A DNA stretch of 64,000 nucleotides from Pseudoalteromonas ostreae (GTDB taxonomy: Bacteria > Pseudomonadota > Gammaproteobacteria > Enterobacterales > Alteromonadaceae): positions 62,001-126,000 of the forward strand of contig NZ_JAGPYN010000016.1 of assembly GCF_018069805.1 (NCBI RefSeq), read 5' to 3'. The notes under the pieces are model-generated. The model saw only the letters and a list, made by a program, of their open reading frames with translations. It ran no database searches and was not told the DNA's origin. Numbering within the stretch: the stretch's first letter is position 1; every line of letters starts with the position of its first letter. The position numbers and the translations under genes were made by a program. Positions 8,930-18,702 of this stretch are shown here, piece by piece.

Positions 8930-9388
8930 GTGACAGCACTTGCAGTGAAACAACGATATATTCAGAGTCTTCCTAAATACTTGACGTTATGTGAGCATAA
9001 CTACTTACGTGCTTTAAAATTGTTGCCCAATGAGCGCAAAGAAGGCAATACACGGCAAGTACAATTGGCTAATAACCAGTTTGTAATTAAGGTGGATGGC
9101 TGTGCTAAATACACAATGGATATTTCAATAACGCAATTAACCGGTATGTTAAAAGGGTTTAATCCGCTGTTTTTAACTGTGCGCTTGTATCATGATGCAA
9201 AAGTTGCTGAAATAATTCACCATGATTACCATCAAAGGATCAAACCTTCATATGGTTACCCTAATCCGAAAATGCATCAAAAAGATGAAAAATATCAACT
9301 CAATGCATTTTTGTATGATTGGTTAGTGGCATGTGTTGAAAGTGGCCGTGCGGTACTTAACTGGGATATAAATGATGGCTTGGTTTAA
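8930..9388 (+). CDS. yqiB: DUF1249 family protein YqiB
   Basis: A 152-residue cytoplasmic protein of the DUF1249 family, function unknown. Family hallmarks visible are the N-terminal LPKYLTLCEHNYLRALKLLP segment, the central VTE-like block around residues 60-95 (LTVRLYHDAKVAEIIHHDYH) and the C-terminal YQLNAFLYDWLVACVESGRA. It starts at a GTG preceded by a GGCGG-like site. It overlaps cpdA by 17 nt, and this nudF-yqiB-cpdA order is conserved, so it is cotranscribed with its neighbours. Confidence 0.88.
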   Translation: MTALAVKQRYIQSLPKYLTLCEHNYLRALKLLPNERKEGNTRQVQLANNQFVIKVDGCAKYTMDISITQLTGMLKGFNPLFLTVRLYHDAKVAEIIHHDYHQRIKPSYGYPNPKMHQKDEKYQLNAFLYDWLVACVESGRAVLNWDINDGLV

Positions 9389-10166
9389 TGAGTCTGCGCA
9401 GTTCAATAATACTCAGCTGCGCTTAGCGCATATTACCGATTGTCACTTATTTGCAGACCCACAAGGAGAGTATTTCGCGGTCAATACCGCTGAGCACTTT
9501 TCTCGCGCACTTGCAGATATGGCAAAACAGTCACTAGACGCCATAATCTTTGGTGGCGATTTAACCCAAGATCACAGTTTCGCTTCATATTTATTGTTTG
9601 CTCAGCTGATTGCCGATTCAGCGCTTACTTGCCCTGTTTTTTGGCTGCCAGGTAATCATGATGATATCAGTGCAATGCAGCGTATTTCTGGTGGTCAAAT
9701 CAATAGCGCAAAGCGATTAATTGCCGATGGCTTTGAAGTGTTGCTAATTAGCTCTAAAGGGCCAACACCAGCAGGTTGGGTAAGCGAAGCAGATTTAAAT
9801 GAACTCGCTGATTTATTAGCGACTTCACAGTTGCCGAGCGTGGCTTTTTGCCACCATAACCCATTACCTATTAATGGTTACCTAGACAAGCATATGCTCG
9901 AAAATGGCCCGCAATTACTTAATGTATTGCATAATAGCGCGCTAGTAAGGCAGTTATTTCATGGTCATGTTCACAATGACTATCAATTTAAATTCAGAAG
10001 TATTGAGATTTTTGCTACGCCAGCAAGCTCAGTACAGTTTACTAAATACACCGATGACTGGCAGCAGCATAATGCGGGGCCTGGTTATCGATTGTTGACA
10101 ATATCAAAGCCAGTAAACAGTGAAAAACTATTAATTAACTCGGAATTGATGTGGCCCAACGAGTAA
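9372..10166 (+). CDS. cpdA: CpdA, 3',5'-cyclic-AMP phosphodiesterase
   Basis: Metallophosphoesterase that degrades cAMP and so dampens CRP signalling. The 264-residue protein shows the full set of metal ligands in order: LAHITDCHLF (D-x-H, about residue 23), GGDLTQD (about 61), GNHDD (about 94), FCHHNP (about 158) and HGHVHND (about 198). The start codon is one of two adjacent ATGs (9372 or 9375). It overlaps both neighbours (17 nt with yqiB, 16 nt with yqiA), indicating translational coupling. Confidence 0.92.
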   Translation: MMAWFNESAQFNNTQLRLAHITDCHLFADPQGEYFAVNTAEHFSRALADMAKQSLDAIIFGGDLTQDHSFASYLLFAQLIADSALTCPVFWLPGNHDDISAMQRISGGQINSAKRLIADGFEVLLISSKGPTPAGWVSEADLNELADLLATSQLPSVAFCHHNPLPINGYLDKHMLENGPQLLNVLHNSALVRQLFHGHVHNDYQFKFRSIEIFATPASSVQFTKYTDDWQQHNAGPGYRLLTISKPVNSEKLLINSELMWPNE

Positions 10167-10711
10167 TTTATATTCATGGTTTTAATAGCAGCGAATACTC
10201 ATTTAAAGCTGTCCGCTTTGGTGAGTATATGGCACACTATGACGTTGATTATTGTGTGCCACGGCTAAGCCATGAACCGTTTCATGCGGTAATTCAAATT
10301 GAACAATTATTAACGCCAAATACTGTATTACTTGGCAGTTCTTTAGGTGGTTTTTATGCCACCTATTTATCGCAAAAATATCAGTTACCAGCAGTGGTTA
10401 TAAACCCTGCGGTTAAGCCTTATTTATTATTGAGTTCTTTGTTAGGGCCGAACTATAATCCCTATCAGGATAGCCATTACGAGCTCAACAATAGTCATAT
10501 TAACGCGTTAAAATCACTGTCGATATCCTGCTTAGAGCGTCCATCTCTACTGTACTTATTACAGCAAACGGGTGACGAAGTACTGGATTATCAACAGGCC
10601 GTAAAATATTATTCACAATGCAAGCAACAGATAGAATTTGGTGGTGATCATAGCTTTATTGGCTTTGAAGACTCCATTGCACGTATTGTAGATTTTCTTA
10701 AAATCACGTAA
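10151..10711 (+). CDS. yqiA: YqiA-type esterase (alpha/beta hydrolase)
   Basis: A 186-residue alpha/beta-hydrolase of the YqiA (UPF0227) family, which in E. coli shows esterase activity on short acyl esters; the physiological substrate is unknown. It has the oxyanion strand IYIHGFNSS near the N-terminus, the nucleophile elbow GSSLGG (Ser about residue 64) and the C-terminal acid/His pair around QTGDEVLDY and GGDHSFIGFE. It starts at a GTG inside the end of cpdA, and parE follows 31 bp later. Confidence 0.9.
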   Translation: MAQRVIYIHGFNSSEYSFKAVRFGEYMAHYDVDYCVPRLSHEPFHAVIQIEQLLTPNTVLLGSSLGGFYATYLSQKYQLPAVVINPAVKPYLLLSSLLGPNYNPYQDSHYELNNSHINALKSLSISCLERPSLLYLLQQTGDEVLDYQQAVKYYSQCKQQIEFGGDHSFIGFEDSIARIVDFLKIT

Positions 10712-10742
10712 AACATAGCTAAGCGCATAAAAGATAAACACT

Positions 10743-12632
10743 ATGAGTCAGCAAAATTATAACGCCGAAGCCATTGAAGTATTAAATGGGTTAGAACCTG
10801 TTAAACGCCGCCCTGGTATGTACACCGACACCACCCGTCCTAATCACTTAGGGCAAGAGGTTATAGATAACAGTGTTGATGAAGCCATGGCCGGACATGC
10901 CACTAGAATTGATGTCATTTTGCATGAAGATAACTCGCTAGAAGTCAGCGATGATGGCCGTGGTATGCCTATAGATATTCACCCAGAAGAAGGTATTCCT
11001 GGGGTTGAATTGATTTTTACCAAGCTGCATGCTGGTGGTAAGTTCTCTAATAAAAACTACCAATTTTCAGGTGGTTTACACGGAGTAGGGATCTCCGTGG
11101 TTAATGCATTATCAACACGTGTTGAAGTGGTTGTGCGCCGCGATGCACAACAATACATGATGGCGTTTGAAAATGGTGATAAAGTTGAAGATCTTCATGT
11201 TATAGGCACCGTAGGTAAACGTAATACAGGTACAACTGTACGTTTTTGGCCAGATGTAAGCTACTTTGATTCAGCTAATTTTTCATTACTTAAACTGCAT
11301 CATTTACTTAAAGCCAAAGCGGTATTGTGCCCAGGTTTACGTATTAAGTTTACCAACAAGCAAACCAAAGAAACCCAAGAATGGTATTACGAAACGGGTT
11401 TAAAAGATTACTTAAACGAAGCCGTTAAAGGTTACGAAGTACTGCCAAAAGACCCATTTACCGGTGAGTTTTCAAGTTCAACGGAAGGTGCCGATTGGGC
11501 GGTTGTGTGGTTACCTGAAGGCGGTGAATCGATAGCTGAAAGTTATGTTAACTTAATACCAACTGCGCAAGGCGGTACTCACGTAAATGGTCTGCGTCAA
11601 GGGTTACTCGAAGCAATGCGTGAGTTTTGCGAATTTCGCAATTTATTGCCGCGTGGCGTTAAGCTCACCCCCGATGACATTTGGGAACGGTGTAGCTACG
11701 TTTTATCAGTGAAAATGCAAGATCCACAATTTGCCGGTCAAACCAAAGAGAAATTATCATCTCGTTCGTGCTCGGCATTTGTATCTGGAGTGGTAAAAGA
11801 TGCATTCAGTCTATGGTTAAATGAGCACACCGATACTGCTGAGTTACTGTCAGAGTTATGTATTTCTAATGCGCAAAAACGTCTTCGCGCTGCCAAAAAA
11901 GTGGTACGTAAGCGTGTTACCGCAGGTCCAGCATTACCGGGTAAGTTAACTGATTGTAGCGCTGCAGATAACGACCGTACGGAGCTATTTTTAGTTGAAG
12001 GTGACTCAGCTGGTGGCTCAGCTAAACAAGCGCGTGATCGTGAGTTTCAGGCAATAATGCCACTACGCGGTAAAATTTTGAATACGTGGGAAGTTGAATC
12101 AGGGCAAATTTTAGCGTCACAAGAGGTACATGATATTTCTGTGGCGCTGGGCATTGACCCTGACTCAACTGATATCTCTTCGTTACGCTATAATAAAATT
12201 TGTATCTTAGCGGATGCTGACTCTGATGGGCTGCATATTGCGACTTTATTGTGTGCACTATTTGTTCGTCATTTTCCAACGTTGGTGAAAACGGGTCACG
12301 TATATGTAGCTATGCCGCCGTTGTTTAGAATCGACATTGGTAAAGATGTTTATTATGCCCTTGATGAAGATGAAAAGTCCGGCATTCTAGCGCGTATTGA
12401 AGCAGAGAAAAAACGCGGTAAAGTCAATGTACAGCGTTTCAAAGGCTTGGGTGAAATGAACCCATTGCAACTACGCGAAACGACCATGGATCCTAATACT
12501 CGTCGCTTAGTTCAGCTAACCTTAGAGGATGAAGTTGAAACTATGGAAATGATGGATATGTTGCTGGCTAAAAAGCGCTCATCAGATCGTCGTCAATGGC
12601 TAGAAGATCATGGTAACCGTGCTCAAGTGTGA
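10743..12632 (+). CDS. parE: DNA topoisomerase IV subunit B
   Basis: ATPase subunit of topoisomerase IV, which decatenates daughter chromosomes. The 629 residues match the family length. Features in order: GHKL ATPase domain (RRPGMYT, EVIDNSVDEA with the Mg2+-binding Asn, DDGRGMPIDIH, HAGGKFSNKNYQFSGGLHGVG), transducer domain (QGGTHVNGLR), then the TOPRIM domain (ELFLVEGDSAGGSAKQARDR with the catalytic Glu, DADSDGLHI, and RFKGLGEMNP near the C-terminus). It is last in the nudF run; the product partners with ParC encoded 1.2 kb downstream. Confidence 0.97.
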   Translation: MSQQNYNAEAIEVLNGLEPVKRRPGMYTDTTRPNHLGQEVIDNSVDEAMAGHATRIDVILHEDNSLEVSDDGRGMPIDIHPEEGIPGVELIFTKLHAGGKFSNKNYQFSGGLHGVGISVVNALSTRVEVVVRRDAQQYMMAFENGDKVEDLHVIGTVGKRNTGTTVRFWPDVSYFDSANFSLLKLHHLLKAKAVLCPGLRIKFTNKQTKETQEWYYETGLKDYLNEAVKGYEVLPKDPFTGEFSSSTEGADWAVVWLPEGGESIAESYVNLIPTAQGGTHVNGLRQGLLEAMREFCEFRNLLPRGVKLTPDDIWERCSYVLSVKMQDPQFAGQTKEKLSSRSCSAFVSGVVKDAFSLWLNEHTDTAELLSELCISNAQKRLRAAKKVVRKRVTAGPALPGKLTDCSAADNDRTELFLVEGDSAGGSAKQARDREFQAIMPLRGKILNTWEVESGQILASQEVHDISVALGIDPDSTDISSLRYNKICILADADSDGLHIATLLCALFVRHFPTLVKTGHVYVAMPPLFRIDIGKDVYYALDEDEKSGILARIEAEKKRGKVNVQRFKGLGEMNPLQLRETTMDPNTRRLVQLTLEDEVETMEMMDMLLAKKRSSDRRQWLEDHGNRAQV

Positions 12633-12707
12633 TTTTTAAAAGTTTTTTGATAAAGCGGATAGAGTGTTATATGCAGCGAAGCAGCATGCTCAAATTGGGT
12701 GAAATCG

Positions 12708-13805
12708 ATGAATAAATTACTAGTTTCTCTACTAACTTTAGGCTTGCTAAGTACTCCCTTAGCAGCAAAAGAAATCCTTAAAGAGCTCAGTGTTCCAGAT
12801 GGTTTTACCGTAAACATATTTGCCAGTGATGTGGAAAATGCACGGCAATTAGCAGTATCTAAAAAAGGTATTGTTTATGTTGGTTCGCGTAGAGCGGGAA
12901 ACGTGTATGCGCTGATTGATCATAATAGCGATGGAGTTGCTGATAGACAAATACTGGTGGCTAGTGGTTTAACCATGCCATCGGGTTTAGCGATCAAAGA
13001 TGGCGACTTATATGTAGCTGAAGTACAACGTATTATTCGCTTCAAAAATATTGATACACAATTGAAAGCACCTAAATATGAAGTGGTTTACGACGCATTA
13101 CCGACAGAACGTCATCACGGCTGGAAGTTTTTACGCTTTTCGCCCACTGGTGAGCTGATTATTCCTGTGGGTGTACCCTGTAACATTTGTGCTGACGATG
13201 AGCGCTATGGGCGAATATTTTCATTGGATGTTAACACCAAGCAAATGATTACGTTAGCGCAAGGTGTGCGTAATTCTGTTGGTTTTGACTTTCATCCCAG
13301 TACCCAAGCTATGTGGTTTAGTGATAATGGCCGCGACATGATGGGTGATGATCTACCACCTGATGAACTAAACCGGCTAACAACCGAAGGTGAACATTTT
13401 GGTTTTCCGTATGTGCATGCAGGCGCCATCTTAGATCCTGAATTTGGTAAAGGTAAAAATATTGCCGATTACAGTGCCCCAGCTTTAGCCCTGGATGCGC
13501 ATGTTGCGCCGTTAGGGATCCATTTTTATCAAGGTAAACAATTTCCTGCTAGCTACAAGCAGCAATTATTTGTTGCAGAGCATGGTTCGTGGAACCGCAG
13601 TAAAAAATCCGGGTATAAAGTGGCACTTGCCACCGTTGAGCAAGGACGTGTGATAAAATACACGCCGTTTATTACGGGCTTTATGAAAAACGAAGAAACA
13701 TTGGGTCGTCCGGTTGCTTTTGCAGAACTTGCCGATGGCAGCTTATTGATCTCCGATGATTATGCCAATGTGATCTACCGTGTAAGCTATAAAAAAATTA
13801 AGTAG
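12708..13805 (+). CDS. Exported sorbosone dehydrogenase-like (PQQ-type) beta-propeller protein
   Basis: A secreted six-bladed beta-propeller of the soluble glucose/sorbosone dehydrogenase superfamily (L-sorbosone dehydrogenase-like), probably PQQ-dependent in the periplasm; the substrate cannot be told. The start at the ATG at 12708 gives a signal peptide MNKLLVSLLTLGLLSTPLAAKE, whereas an in-frame GTG at 12699 would precede it. Landmarks are RHHGWKFLRFSPTGEL, VGVPCNIC (possible disulfide cysteines), FDFHPSTQAMWFSDNGRD and VAEHGSWNRS, all family features. It lies between parE and parC, 3 bp from the parC start region, so it may share their transcript despite an unrelated role. Confidence 0.85.
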   Translation: MNKLLVSLLTLGLLSTPLAAKEILKELSVPDGFTVNIFASDVENARQLAVSKKGIVYVGSRRAGNVYALIDHNSDGVADRQILVASGLTMPSGLAIKDGDLYVAEVQRIIRFKNIDTQLKAPKYEVVYDALPTERHHGWKFLRFSPTGELIIPVGVPCNICADDERYGRIFSLDVNTKQMITLAQGVRNSVGFDFHPSTQAMWFSDNGRDMMGDDLPPDELNRLTTEGEHFGFPYVHAGAILDPEFGKGKNIADYSAPALALDAHVAPLGIHFYQGKQFPASYKQQLFVAEHGSWNRSKKSGYKVALATVEQGRVIKYTPFITGFMKNEETLGRPVAFAELADGSLLISDDYANVIYRVSYKKIK

Positions 13806-13811
13806 GCTTTG

Positions 13812-16103
13812 ATGAGTGATACAGATACCTTGCTATTGCAAGGAATTGAACAACAAACAATGGGGCGTTTTACTGAAGACGCCTATTTGAATTATTCCAT
13901 GTATGTGATCATGGATAGGGCATTACCACATATCGGTGATGGTCTAAAGCCAGTACAACGGCGTATTATTTACGCCATGAGTGAACTGGGTTTGTCGGCA
14001 ACGGCTAAATATAAAAAGTCAGCTCGTACTGTTGGTGATGTACTCGGTAAGTATCACCCACATGGTGATAGCGCCTGTTATGAAGCGATGGTGTTAATGG
14101 CACAACCGTTTTCTTATCGTTACCCATTAGTTGATGGGCAAGGGAACTGGGGGGCAGCCGATGATCCCAAGTCATTTGCGGCCATGCGTTATACCGAAGC
14201 GCGCTTATCTAAGTTCTCAGAAGTACTGTTAAAAGAACTTGGCCAAGGGACTGTCGATTGGACGCCAAACTTTGATGGCACAATGGACGAACCACAAGTA
14301 TTACCATCACGGTTACCACATATTTTACTCAATGGTATAACAGGTATTGCTGTGGGCATGGCAACGGATATTCCGCCACATAACGTGCGCGAAGTAGCCA
14401 GTGCCTGTTGTTTGTTATTGGATAATCCCAAAGCTGAACTAGAACAACTGCTTGATTATGTACAAGCTCCTGATTATCCTACAGAAGCTGAAATAATTAC
14501 TTCAAAAGCGGATATTCGTAAAATTTATCAAACCGGCCGTGGTTCGATAAAAATGCGCGCTATTTATACAGAGGAGCATGGTGATATTGTCATCACTGCA
14601 CTGCCTCATCAGTGTTCTGGTGGTAAGGTACTAGAGCAGATCGCAGCGCAAATGAATGCCAAAAAGCTGCCTATGGTGGCTGATTTACGTGATGAGTCTG
14701 ATCACGAAAATCCAACTCGTATAGTGATTATTCCACGCTCTAACCGCATTAAAGTGGAGCCGTTAATGGCCCATTTATTTGCGACTACAGACTTGGAAAA
14801 AAATTATCGCGTTAATATAAATATGCTTGGCCTTGATGGTCGTCCGCAGGTAAAAGACTTACGAACCATTTTAACTGAGTGGCTGGTGTTTCGCCGCGAA
14901 ACAGTGCGTCGTCGCCTGCAATATCGTTTAGATAAAGTATTGGCTCGTTTACATATTTTAGAAGGTTTATTGGCTGCCTTTTTAAATATTGATGAAGTGA
15001 TCGAAATTATTCGTAGCGAAGACAAGCCTAAGCCTGTGTTAATGGAACGCTTTGGCATCAGTGATATTCAAGCCGAAGCAATCCTTGAATTAAAACTTCG
15101 TCACTTAGCGAAGCTTGAAGAGTTTAAAATTCGTGGTGAGCAAGACGAGCTTGCCAAAGAGCGTGATAAATTAGAGCTGATCTTAGGTTCTGATCGTCGT
15201 ATGTCGACGTTACTGAAAAAAGAAATTCAAGAAGCCGCAGAGCTGTATGGTGATGACCGTCGTTCTCCAATTGTAGAGCGCCTTGAAGCCAAAGCATTAA
15301 GCGAAAAAGATTTGATCCCATCAGAATCAGTAACCGTTGTGTTGTCTGAAAAAGGTTGGGCCCGAGTGGGTAAAGGTCATGATTTAGATGTTGAAGGGCT
15401 CAGTTATCGAGCTGGCGATGGCTATAAAGCCTCAGCCCGTGGTAAGAGCAATCAGCCAGCGGTGTTCTTAGATTCAGCAGGGCGAGCATTTGCCACCGAT
15501 GCGCATGGCTTACCGTCGGCGCGCAGCCAAGGTGAACCAATGACTGGACGCTTTAACCTCACTGCAGGTGCTAATTTTGAGCATGTAGTGATGGGAGAGG
15601 ATAAACAAGTGCTGTTAATGGCATCGGATGCGGGTTATGGCTTCATTACAGATTTTGTTGATTTAGTTAGTAAAAACAAAAACGGTAAAGCACTGGTTAG
15701 TGTGCCAAAAGGTGGGCAATTATTAGCGCCAATTCGAGTTAATGATGTTGCTAATGATTACTGTATGGCGATATCGAATGAAGGACGGATGTTGTTATTC
15801 CCATTACGTGATTTACCAAAACTTGGTAAAGGCAAAGGTAATAAGATAATCTCTATCCCAAGTGCCAAAGTACAAGCGCGTGAAGAGTTTGTTAAAGTAC
15901 TTGCTGTAGTGCCAGAAGGCACAAGTGTGACCTTGCATGCAGGTAAGCGTAAACTGACTCTTAAACCCAGTGATTTAGAGCATTATCATGGTGAGCGTGG
16001 TCGTCGAGGTAATAAATTACCGCGTGGTTTACAGCGTGTCGATGAAGCCGTTATAGAGCTGACGGCGATTGACGATGACATTGAGCCGATAGAAACCGAG
16101 TAA
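13812..16103 (+). CDS. parC: DNA topoisomerase IV subunit A
   Basis: DNA-breaking subunit of topoisomerase IV. From the ATG at 13812 (the in-frame TTG at 13809 is less likely) the protein is about 763 residues. The quinolone-resistance region reads [15 protein letters not shown], with Ser and Glu at the two hot-spot positions, i.e. the drug-sensitive form. The catalytic Tyr lies in the [11 protein letters not shown] segment. A coiled-coil gate (about 350-490) is followed by a C-terminal beta-pinwheel DNA-binding domain with repeated RGxxG-like blades. It ends in a basic [14 protein letters not shown] patch and an acidic tail. Confidence 0.97.
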   Translation: MSDTDTLLLQGIEQQTMGRFTEDAYLNYSMYVIMDRALPHIGDGLKPVQRRIIYAMSELGLSATAKYKKSARTVGDVLGKYHPHGDSACYEAMVLMAQPFSYRYPLVDGQGNWGAADDPKSFAAMRYTEARLSKFSEVLLKELGQGTVDWTPNFDGTMDEPQVLPSRLPHILLNGITGIAVGMATDIPPHNVREVASACCLLLDNPKAELEQLLDYVQAPDYPTEAEIITSKADIRKIYQTGRGSIKMRAIYTEEHGDIVITALPHQCSGGKVLEQIAAQMNAKKLPMVADLRDESDHENPTRIVIIPRSNRIKVEPLMAHLFATTDLEKNYRVNINMLGLDGRPQVKDLRTILTEWLVFRRETVRRRLQYRLDKVLARLHILEGLLAAFLNIDEVIEIIRSEDKPKPVLMERFGISDIQAEAILELKLRHLAKLEEFKIRGEQDELAKERDKLELILGSDRRMSTLLKKEIQEAAELYGDDRRSPIVERLEAKALSEKDLIPSESVTVVLSEKGWARVGKGHDLDVEGLSYRAGDGYKASARGKSNQPAVFLDSAGRAFATDAHGLPSARSQGEPMTGRFNLTAGANFEHVVMGEDKQVLLMASDAGYGFITDFVDLVSKNKNGKALVSVPKGGQLLAPIRVNDVANDYCMAISNEGRMLLFPLRDLPKLGKGKGNKIISIPSAKVQAREEFVKVLAVVPEGTSVTLHAGKRKLTLKPSDLEHYHGERGRRGNKLPRGLQRVDEAVIELTAIDDDIEPIETE

Positions 16104-16125
16104 GTACTTTAAATACTCATAAATA

Positions 16126-16157
16126 AAACGGCCTGCTATTGCAGGTCGTTTGTTTTT
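16126..16157 (+). terminator. Terminator downstream of parC
   Basis: An imperfect hairpin (ACGGCCTGC / GCAGGTCGT with one G-U pair) followed by TTTGTTTTT, beginning about 22 bp after the parC stop. Confidence 0.7.
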
Positions 16158-16223
16158 AAAGCAGAAAATTATTTTAAGCTTACATGTGTTCGCTAAACAC
16201 TCGTTTAGCGGTAAAAATAACGC

Positions 16224-16229
16224 TATAAT
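16224..16229 (+). promoter_or_regulatory. Probable -10 box of the plsC-rraB promoter
   Basis: A perfect TATAAT lies about 30 bp upstream of the plsC start; the -35 (near 16201-16206) is weak. It falls between the parC terminator and plsC, so plsC-rraB most likely has its own promoter. Confidence 0.5.
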
Positions 16230-16258
16230 GCCGGCGTTGTTATTTTTGGAGAGTTTTT

Positions 16259-16972
16259 TTGTTAGCTATTATTCGTATTGTTATTATGGCATTGTTTATT
16301 TTATTAAGTTGTGTATTTGGTTTACTCCTTTGTTTAGTAAAACCTTTTCATATAAATAATGTACATATTATTTCAAGTTGGTTTGGCACTGTGGCTAAAA
16401 TGCTTGGTGTAAACGTGGTTATTACACGCCACCCTGATGCGCAAAGTTGTGGGCCCGCAGTGTATGTTGCAAACCATCAAAATAATTACGATATTTTCAC
16501 TTTACCTGCGGCAGTCCCTGAAAACTGCGTCAGTTTAGGGAAGAAGAGTCTCAAGTGGATCCCATTTTTTGGCCAGCTATATTGGTTGTCGGGTAATATT
16601 TTAATTGACCGTGGTAACCGTTCTAAAGCCGCTGGCACGATCACTAAATCGGCCGATAAAATTAAACAAACAGGCTTGTCGGTGTGGATGTTTCCTGAAG
16701 GAACCCGTAGTTATGGGCGTGGCTTATTGCCATTTAAAACCGGTGCCTTTCATACTGCTTTAAACGCTGATGTACCTGTAGTGCCTGTGTGTATGAGTAC
16801 AACATATAAAACCATTAAGCTAAACCGCTGGGACAATGGTACAATCTACATAGACATGTTAGCGCCAGAGCCACTTGATAAAACGATTGGAGCACGTGAA
16901 CACGCAAAGCGTATTCATAGCAAAATGGCTGCTAGAATAACTGAATTAGATGCTCAAGTGAGAGAAAAGTAA
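16259..16972 (+). CDS. plsC: 1-acyl-sn-glycerol-3-phosphate acyltransferase
   Basis: Adds the second acyl chain to lysophosphatidic acid in phospholipid synthesis at the inner membrane. The 237-residue protein has an N-terminal membrane segment (residues about 3-25), the catalytic NHQNNYD (HX4D), and the acceptor-binding FPEGTRS and VPVVPVCMST motifs. It starts at a TTG; the GGAGAG site 6 nt upstream and lack of a better in-frame ATG support this. Its stop codon overlaps the rraB start by one base (TAATG), so the two are translationally coupled. Confidence 0.92.
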   Translation: MLAIIRIVIMALFILLSCVFGLLLCLVKPFHINNVHIISSWFGTVAKMLGVNVVITRHPDAQSCGPAVYVANHQNNYDIFTLPAAVPENCVSLGKKSLKWIPFFGQLYWLSGNILIDRGNRSKAAGTITKSADKIKQTGLSVWMFPEGTRSYGRGLLPFKTGAFHTALNADVPVVPVCMSTTYKTIKLNRWDNGTIYIDMLAPEPLDKTIGAREHAKRIHSKMAARITELDAQVREK

Positions 16973-17307
16973 TGGAAAATTGGCGTGAAATTAGTGAAGA
17001 CATTGTAACTTCGTTATTAGAAGATGGTTCTGATCCTGAGATTTTATACGAAGTAGAACACCACTTTGTTTGCGAAGATTTTGCCAAGCTTGAGCAAGCT
17101 GCACTAGCTGCGTTTAAACTAGGCTATGACGTTGAAGAACCTGCAGAACTTGAGCTTGAAGACGGCAGTAAGATTTGGGGCTTTGACATCGTAGTTGAAG
17201 CTGAGTTAGATGTTGATGTAATAATGGAAGATGTTGATAAATTAGCACAACTTGCAATCGACACCGACGTAGAGTACGACGGCTGGGGCACTTACTTCCA
17301 AGAGTAA
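16972..17307 (+). CDS. rraB: RraB, regulator (inhibitor) of ribonuclease E
   Basis: A small acidic protein that in E. coli binds RNase E and changes the degradosome's composition and activity. The 111 residues contain the RraB core LLEDGSDPEILYEVEHHF..., AALAAFKLGYDVEEPAELELEDG and the C-terminal DVEYDGWGTYF, which is diagnostic. It lacks the long Asp/Glu-rich tail of the enterobacterial protein. It is coupled to plsC by a one-base overlap. Confidence 0.92.
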   Translation: MENWREISEDIVTSLLEDGSDPEILYEVEHHFVCEDFAKLEQAALAAFKLGYDVEEPAELELEDGSKIWGFDIVVEAELDVDVIMEDVDKLAQLAIDTDVEYDGWGTYFQE

Positions 17308-17316
17308 TGTGCTAGC

Positions 17317-17345
17317 CACTAGGTCCTAATCACTAGGACCTAGTG
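17317..17345. repeat. Perfect 11-bp-arm palindrome after rraB
   Basis: Arms CACTAGGTCCT and AGGACCTAGTG enclose 7 nt, about 10 bp after the rraB stop. It lacks a T-run, so it may be a structured mRNA end, a factor-dependent terminator or a protein-binding palindrome. Confidence 0.6.
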
Positions 17346-17484
17346 TAATTCATAACTATTATTAACTCCCCAACTCGCTATTTCCTAGTGCTTATTTCGT
17401 ATTCGTTACTTTTGTTATAGACATTTGTAGTGGATCGTTGATAATCAGTAACTATTATTGTTTGAAATGAATTAGCCACTTTAT

Positions 17485-18702
17485 ATGCTTATTACCCTTC
17501 CTATTTCTGAACTCGTACCAGGAATGTTTGTTGACAGTGTTAGCAAACAGTTTGAGGGGGGGGACAGTATAAAAATTAAAACTCGTGGTCTTGTTCGCGA
17601 CAAATCGATCATCAAACGCTTGGTATCTGAAGGCGTGCAGGAGCTGCTGATAGATTTTACGCAAAGTGATGTGAGTGTTCCTGCCAAATATCAGCTTAAA
17701 CCTGAAGTTGCTCCTGCAACGGTCGATAAACCTAAAAAATTAAAAATAAAAAAGGTCATTTCAGTTGAGCAAGAGTTTGCCAAAGCGAGTGTCAGTTATG
17801 AGCAGCACAATCGTAATTTACAAAGTCTATATGGTGATGTCACCTCAGGTTTAAAGATGAATATCACATTGCTTGATGACATTGCCAAAGATATCGTGGC
17901 ATCAGTCTTTCGTAATCATAATGCAATGGCTATTTTAACCCGCATTAAAGATAAACATATGTACAATTGGCGACATATGACTAATTGCGCTATTTTTGTC
18001 ACTGTATTTGCTAAGTACTTGGGTTACAAAGAAAGTGTTGTGCAAGAACTGGCCATGGGGGCATTGCTGCATGACTTAGGTCAAGCTAAATTACCACAAG
18101 GGATTTTTTCTAAACCTGAAAAAGTAAACAAGCTAGAGATGCAATCGATTAAAAAGCATGTAGCACAAAGTTTAGGCTTGGTAAAAGGCGAAAAGGGCAT
18201 TACCCCATTAATGCTTGATATGATAGTTAATCACCATGAACGTTTAGACGGCAGTGGTTATCCACGAGGTTTACAGGGGGAAAAGCTAAGCCGACCAGCA
18301 CGAATTATGGCGATAGTTGACGTTTATGATGCAATGACAGCAGATAGACCCCATCAAATTGGTGATGAACCAATCAACGCACTGCGCTATTTACTTGCTC
18401 ATAAACACTTGTTTGATGGTGAGCTGGTACAGCGGTTTATTAAGTGTTTAGGCGTGCATCCGGTCGGTACGATTGTTAAATTAACTAATGAACGATTGGC
18501 ATTAGTAACTGAAGGTAATCATCAGAATCCAATTCAACCTAAAGTTAAAATTTTCTATAATGCTAAGCATAGCCATCATATTACCGCAAAAGATGTTGAT
18601 TTAACTTCACCAGATCACGACTTAAAAATTTTAGCGAGTATTAAACCATTAGATTACCAGCTTAATTTGGCTCGTTTGTTAAAAGAGCATCTGTTGATTT
18701 AA
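17485..18702 (+). CDS. HD-GYP domain cyclic-di-GMP phosphodiesterase
   Basis: Predicted cytoplasmic enzyme that hydrolyses cyclic di-GMP, favouring motility over biofilm. The 405-residue protein has an N-terminal DUF3391-type domain (residues about 1-100) and an HD-GYP domain (about 145-330) with the HD pair H196-D197 in LLHDLGQAKLP and the signature HHERLDGSGYP from H250, so all catalytic positions look present. No transmembrane or REC domain is seen. An uninterrupted run of eight G (17556-17563) falls in codons 24-27 and could permit slippage. The 3' end overlaps the convergent small membrane-protein gene by 41 bp. Confidence 0.93.
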   Translation: MLITLPISELVPGMFVDSVSKQFEGGDSIKIKTRGLVRDKSIIKRLVSEGVQELLIDFTQSDVSVPAKYQLKPEVAPATVDKPKKLKIKKVISVEQEFAKASVSYEQHNRNLQSLYGDVTSGLKMNITLLDDIAKDIVASVFRNHNAMAILTRIKDKHMYNWRHMTNCAIFVTVFAKYLGYKESVVQELAMGALLHDLGQAKLPQGIFSKPEKVNKLEMQSIKKHVAQSLGLVKGEKGITPLMLDMIVNHHERLDGSGYPRGLQGEKLSRPARIMAIVDVYDAMTADRPHQIGDEPINALRYLLAHKHLFDGELVQRFIKCLGVHPVGTIVKLTNERLALVTEGNHQNPIQPKVKIFYNAKHSHHITAKDVDLTSPDHDLKILASIKPLDYQLNLARLLKEHLLI

